From Tetramitus jugosus (Eukaryota > Heterolobosea > Eutetramitea > Acrasida > Vahlkampfiidae): DNA of 64,000 nucleotides. Both the position numbers and the translations under genes were made by a program. The DNA lies in assembly GCA_937625935.1 (NCBI GenBank), contig OW569351.1, forward strand, positions 580,260 to 644,259. The letters run 5' to 3'. Of this stretch, positions 60,271-64,000 are shown one piece after another (position 1 is the stretch's first letter; each line of letters opens with the position of its first letter). The notes under the pieces are model-generated. The model worked only from the letters and a program-made list of their open reading frames with translations, made no database searches and was not told the DNA's origin.

Positions 60271-62560
60271 CTTTTCAATAATTTTTCATTGCTCTTGTCA
60301 TTTAATTTATTTTCTCTCTACCTAGGGGTCATTTATCCAAATCAACATGTTTCTTCTTGATACATCGCCTCAGTCATGGACATATTTGAATACATATAAT
60401 ATCTGGCGACTCCTACTATCTTAAAACGTTCTGAATCCAGGCGTTTTACAGTGAGAAGGACCTCACGAATACACCCTTTGTCCCTTGTCTTAACATCGGT
60501 GCAATGGAAAATACATGTCTTCCTTCTGTATTTACTTCCATTCGTTATAAATACAAGTTGCAGGAGAAGAATGTGTGTATTGTAACAATATTCTATCAGC
60601 AATAGGAGCATAAGAACACGAACGAAGAACAAATACAGGCTAGTATGAACAAAAAATTAAACTTAGAAGAAAGGCATAGCGACCTTCTTTTGTAGCGATG
60701 TTTTGAACGAATTATTGATCTGAATGAATAATTTTGAAGTATTCTGACATCTGACCTGGCTCCTTCTTGATATGAAATAAGAATTGCATGAGTGTGTCCT
60801 CAAAGGAGTGTATAAACCCAAACCCAACCAAGCGAGGACGCTTGATGATTAATAAGTGTTTGATTGAAGGAAAGTAATACGAATGTATTGTGGATACATC
60901 CAGGATTCCCCAACCTAAGGAAACGATTTCCTTATATGGTAATTTTTTTTTTGAGATTTTTTATTGCTCTGGGAGGTTCAGCTAGCATAGATGAAGAGAT
61001 TACCGTGGTTTTCAACTCGATTTGAGCTTTATCGGCTCGTAGAGCCGATATATCTGTGCTGTATTTAACATATTTTTATCTGCAACAGTGTTAAAACTGC
61101 AACAGATTTTAGACGACTTTGATTCTATGCTGGGGATAAGACGTACGAGTGAAACATGATTTATTTGTTTTGGATCTGAGTAATGGGACAATATTTGATC
61201 ATTTTTAACATGATTTCCTACTAAATATATTTTTTGACTTGATATCTTATGACTTGTTTTTCTGAAAGTTTGACTGACTTGATTTTGCGTTTATCTGAAT
61301 AGAATCGACAGTTTTTATCAAATAATCACGTTAGAACCAGATATTTTATCTATTAATGAGACTTGTCGATATGAAATTCTGAACGACAGTGAAATAGTGA
61401 AGTTTCAAATTTGAATCGAGTTTATAGTTGAAATGTCAGACTCAACCCGTCAGAAATCCAGAGTACTAGCTTTTGAGAATGGCAATACAGCTTTACGAAT
61501 GTATTAGACTGAAAATCTGGGTTGGGTTTGGGTTTGGGTCTGTCTTGTTGTTAAGGAAAACCCGAGAATTTAGCTGTATTTTGTATCAGAGCGTTGAAAT
61601 TTACAGTTTAGTGTAAAAAAAAATTTAGTTCGGTTGAGTTGTGGCTTATAGGTTGAGGGAGTAAAAAGAAGACATATAGGACAAGAGTTGCATGGATTTT
61701 GGAGTCTATTATCAGATCGGAGATATTGAGGTTCAACGAACAGGGAGGTTCACGGTCCAGGACCGTGAAATGATTTCCTGTATTTCATCTCAGGTCATTT
61801 GTCAGTGGAGCTTTTTGGATCCAGCAAAGAATTTCGACCAACGAGCGAAGTGATTGTAACGGATTAAGAAGGAATACCACACAGCAACATGATGCCAGAA
61901 GACTTGTGAAGGAGTTCAACCTGAAATACAATGGCAGTCAATAGTTAACTATATTTTGTCTTGATCATGATCTGTGACTACTAATTACGATTTATAGATA
62001 CGCCGCAACCTGATTTTTAAGTAGTTTGATTTGATGTCTTTCTGATCTATCTGTACTAAAGTGCAAGTGCTTCTGTTGAAAAGCAGATTTCGGTTGCATC
62101 GACCTCCAACCAGCATATAAACCCAAATCCCACCCTTTTTTACTTTTTGATTTTATCTTCAGAATAGGTCGTAGGGGATCTGTAGTCATTCAATGAATCT
62201 ACAATTTTATCTCTGTTGAATCGCAAATTAATTATGTCAAAAGTACATTTAGGGTTGACTTCTCCTCCAACCAGTATAAGGGTTAGGGTTAGGGTTAGGG
62301 TTGTCACATATCGGCTAGCCAAGACTGGCTGAATACAGTCAACTGTACGTTGTAAAGGTTGTTTTTGTATTCTTTATGGTCTGGAGTGTTCAACTTAAGC
62401 TTTGTGTGAAAAAACTCACTCTTGATTCCGAACTATCCCCCAAACTGTGATATGGAGTTGGGTTTTGAACTCAGAAAACCCAAATCTCTATGAGCTATTG
62501 ACTGATGAGTCGATAAAAAATAGGCTGAACCAGCCATTTCGGCCTAGAAAAGCTTTTTTA
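60271..62560. other. Subtelomeric non-coding DNA
   Basis: About 2.3 kb without a supported gene. It holds a perfect 9-bp hairpin (tatcggctc/gagccgata, 61030-61050), a 10-bp-arm palindrome with one central base (ttcacggtcc a ggaccgtgaa, 61749-61769), interstitial telomere-like tracts (60814-60828, 61519-61539) and a diverged tandem unit marked by ctccaaccag(c/-)ata near 62104 and 62265. Short frames here look random. Confidence 0.6.
62279..62302 (+). repeat. Interstitial (TTAGGG)4 tract
   Basis: Four perfect TTAGGG-type units, about 1.06 kb inside the terminal (TTTGGG)n array and in the same orientation. The unit differs from the terminal repeat by one base. Confidence 0.9.
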
Positions 62561-62564
62561 CAGA

Positions 62565-62854
62565 GGAACTATCTGGTTCCGCCTAAAAGTTGGACTCACA
62601 AGCGGAACCAGCTGGTTCCGCCTAAAAGAGCTTTTTTTCAGAGGAACTATCTGGTTCCGCCTAAAAATTGGACTCACAAGCGGAACTATCTGGTTCCGCC
62701 TAAATTTTCGACTTTACAGAGGAACCAGCTGGTTCCGCCTAAAACTTGACTTTGTCAGTGGAACTATCTGGTTCCGCCTGTAATACGACTTTTTCAGTGG
62801 AACCAGCTGGTTCCGCCTAAATGCACACATGTCTAAGAGGAACCAGATAGTTCC
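62565..62854. repeat. 39-bp tandem array of GGAACC palindromes
   Basis: Eight 16-bp motifs start at 62565, 62604, 62643, 62682, 62721, 62760, 62799 and 62839, so the period is 39 (once 40). Copies 2, 5 and 7 are the perfect palindrome GGAACCAGCTGGTTCC. Copies 1, 3, 4 and 6 are GGAACTATCTGGTTCC, and copy 8 is its reverse complement. Most are followed by gcctaaa. Spacers differ. As 39 is a multiple of three, long frames open across it. Confidence 0.9.
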
Positions 62855-63360
62855 GCATAAAAAGATTTCTACAGAGGAACTTGGAACTGAGATCAGAAAG
62901 GTTCGAACATCTGAAGGAAGATACATTGTGACCGAGACGGTTGAAGTGCAAGATTGAAGTCCTTCATAAATTGTTTGTAATGCTCAGTCGGTGAATACAA
63001 TAGCCTGATGAATGCATTCTCGACTGGGAATGGCATTGTCCAGTAACCGAAACGTGGGAGAAAAGAAAAGACGAAGGACACGGCAGGAAATATTTTGTAA
63101 CAAAGAATGATGAAGGAGCTTAAACTCCTTTGATGAAGGTTCAACATGGATGAAGGAGTGTTGTTAGAATTACAATGAGAGTTTTGACATCGAGTGCAGA
63201 GGTGCATGGAGCGAATGATTGAGTGAGAGGAAGTTGTAACACATGTTAGGAAGAAGTATCAAGGAAGTGAGAACAAGATTACAATGGTGGACATTGAATT
63301 CCTGCATAAAAATTGATTTTGAGATGATTTTGTGATTTTGATGAGAAAATAGATTTTGAC

Positions 63361-64000
63361 TTGGGTTTGGGTTTGGGTTTGGGTTTGGGTTTGGGTTTGG
63401 GTTTGGGTTTGGGTTTGGGTTTGGGTTTGGGTTTGGGTTTGGGTTTGGGTTTGGGTTTGGGTTTGGGTTTGGGTTTGGGTTTGGGTTTGGGTTTGGGTTT
63501 GGGTTTGGGTTTGGGTTTGGGTTTGGGTTTGGGTTTGGGTTTGGGTTTGGGTTTGGGTTTGGGTTTGGGTTTGGGTTTGGGTTTGGGTTTGGGTTTGGGT
63601 TTGGGTTTGGGTTTGGGTTTGGGTTTGGGTTTGGGTTTGGGTTTGGGTTTGGGTTTGGGTTTGGGTTTGGGTTTGGGTTTGGGTTTGGGTTTGGGTTTGG
63701 GTTTGGGTTTGGGTTTGGGTTTGGGTTTGGGTTTGGGTTTGGGTTTGGGTTTGGGTTTGGGTTTGGGTTTGGGTTTGGGTTTGGGTTTGGGTTTGGGTTT
63801 GGGTTTGGGTTTGGGTTTGGGTTTGGGTTTGGGTTTGGGTTTGGGTTTGGGTTTGGGTTTGGGTTTGGGTTTGGGTTTGGGTTTGGGTTTGGGTTTGGGT
63901 TTGGGTTTGGGTTTGGGTTTGGGTTTGGGTTTGGGTTTGGGTTTGGGTTTGGGTTTGGGTTTGGGTTTGGGTTTGGGTTTGGGTTTGGGTTTGGGTTTGG
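63361..64000 (+). repeat. Telomere: perfect (TTTGGG)n
   Basis: 640 bases, about 106 units without an interruption, running off the right edge. The G-rich strand runs toward the end, as at a right-hand chromosome terminus. Shorter TTTGGG tracts occur further in (59876, 61519). Confidence 0.93.

Noticed and set aside
62565-62854. CRISPR-like array
   Set aside because: The repeat-spacer spacing looks suggestive, but the repeats are only 16 bp, the unit is palindromic, spacers share sequence, and the organism is eukaryotic.
62447-62926. Open frames on both strands with repeated RNYLVPPK-like or RRNQLVPL-like peptides
   Set aside because: They follow from the 39-bp period being a multiple of three. 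The peptides merely translate the palindrome array.

Overview
The window looks like the right end of a chromosome from a free-living amoeboflagellate, most likely Naegleria or a close heterolobosean. This is an inference. It rests on intron-poor, AT-rich, densely packed eukaryotic genes with short GT-AG introns (55 to about 310 nt), on the protein mix (papain-family cathepsin, MHYT-PAS-RGS remnant, SBBP propellers, many F-box, RCC1 and ankyrin proteins), and on a Fanzor-type nuclease, a family already known from Naegleria. The last 640 bases are a perfect (TTTGGG)n tract with the G-rich strand running 5'->3' off the right edge, as expected for a telomere.

Positions 1-30,220 are a conserved, gene-dense core. 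In order: a LysM protein cut by the left edge, mitochondrial ribosomal protein bL20m (two exons), a sphingosine kinase, a cathepsin-like cysteine protease, a WS/DGAT acyltransferase, a one-domain cupin, a peroxisomal acyl-CoA oxidase with a PTS2 signal, a PB1-NYN fusion protein, a MutL/PMS homologue, an F-box/LRR protein, a secreted endonuclease/exonuclease/phosphatase-fold protein, a catalytically dead dual-specificity phosphatase, a three-exon polytopic membrane protein, an ankyrin protein, a SET-MYND protein and an RCC1 protein.

Positions 30,220-59,900 are accessory sequence. They hold a Fanzor (eukaryotic TnpB) gene with an intact but relocated RuvC triad, lying between 16-bp inverted repeats together with an orphan fragment of VPS35. 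Next come a kinase gene overlapping an upstream gene by ATGA and preceded by a duplicated 87/90-bp block, a JmjC protein, a 27-bp-arm inverted repeat, and a Crinkler-like PD-(D/E)XK nuclease-kinase fusion. Broken genes follow: an SH3 protein, RCC1 repeats, SBBP propellers, an MHYT-PAS-RGS receptor and a DGDG-repeat/CSPG surface protein. The last of these is cut where a DDE-transposase-like gene begins. That gene is fused to a DEDDh exonuclease and, across one frameshift, to a PHD finger. An orphan RNase H domain of a retroelement closes the region.

Positions 59,900-63,360 are gene-free subtelomere. They contain several perfect hairpins, interstitial TTTGGG and TTAGGG tracts, and a 39-bp tandem array built on the palindrome GGAACCAGCTGGTTCC. 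The overall gradient is from intact housekeeping genes, through mobile and decaying genes, to subtelomere and telomere.
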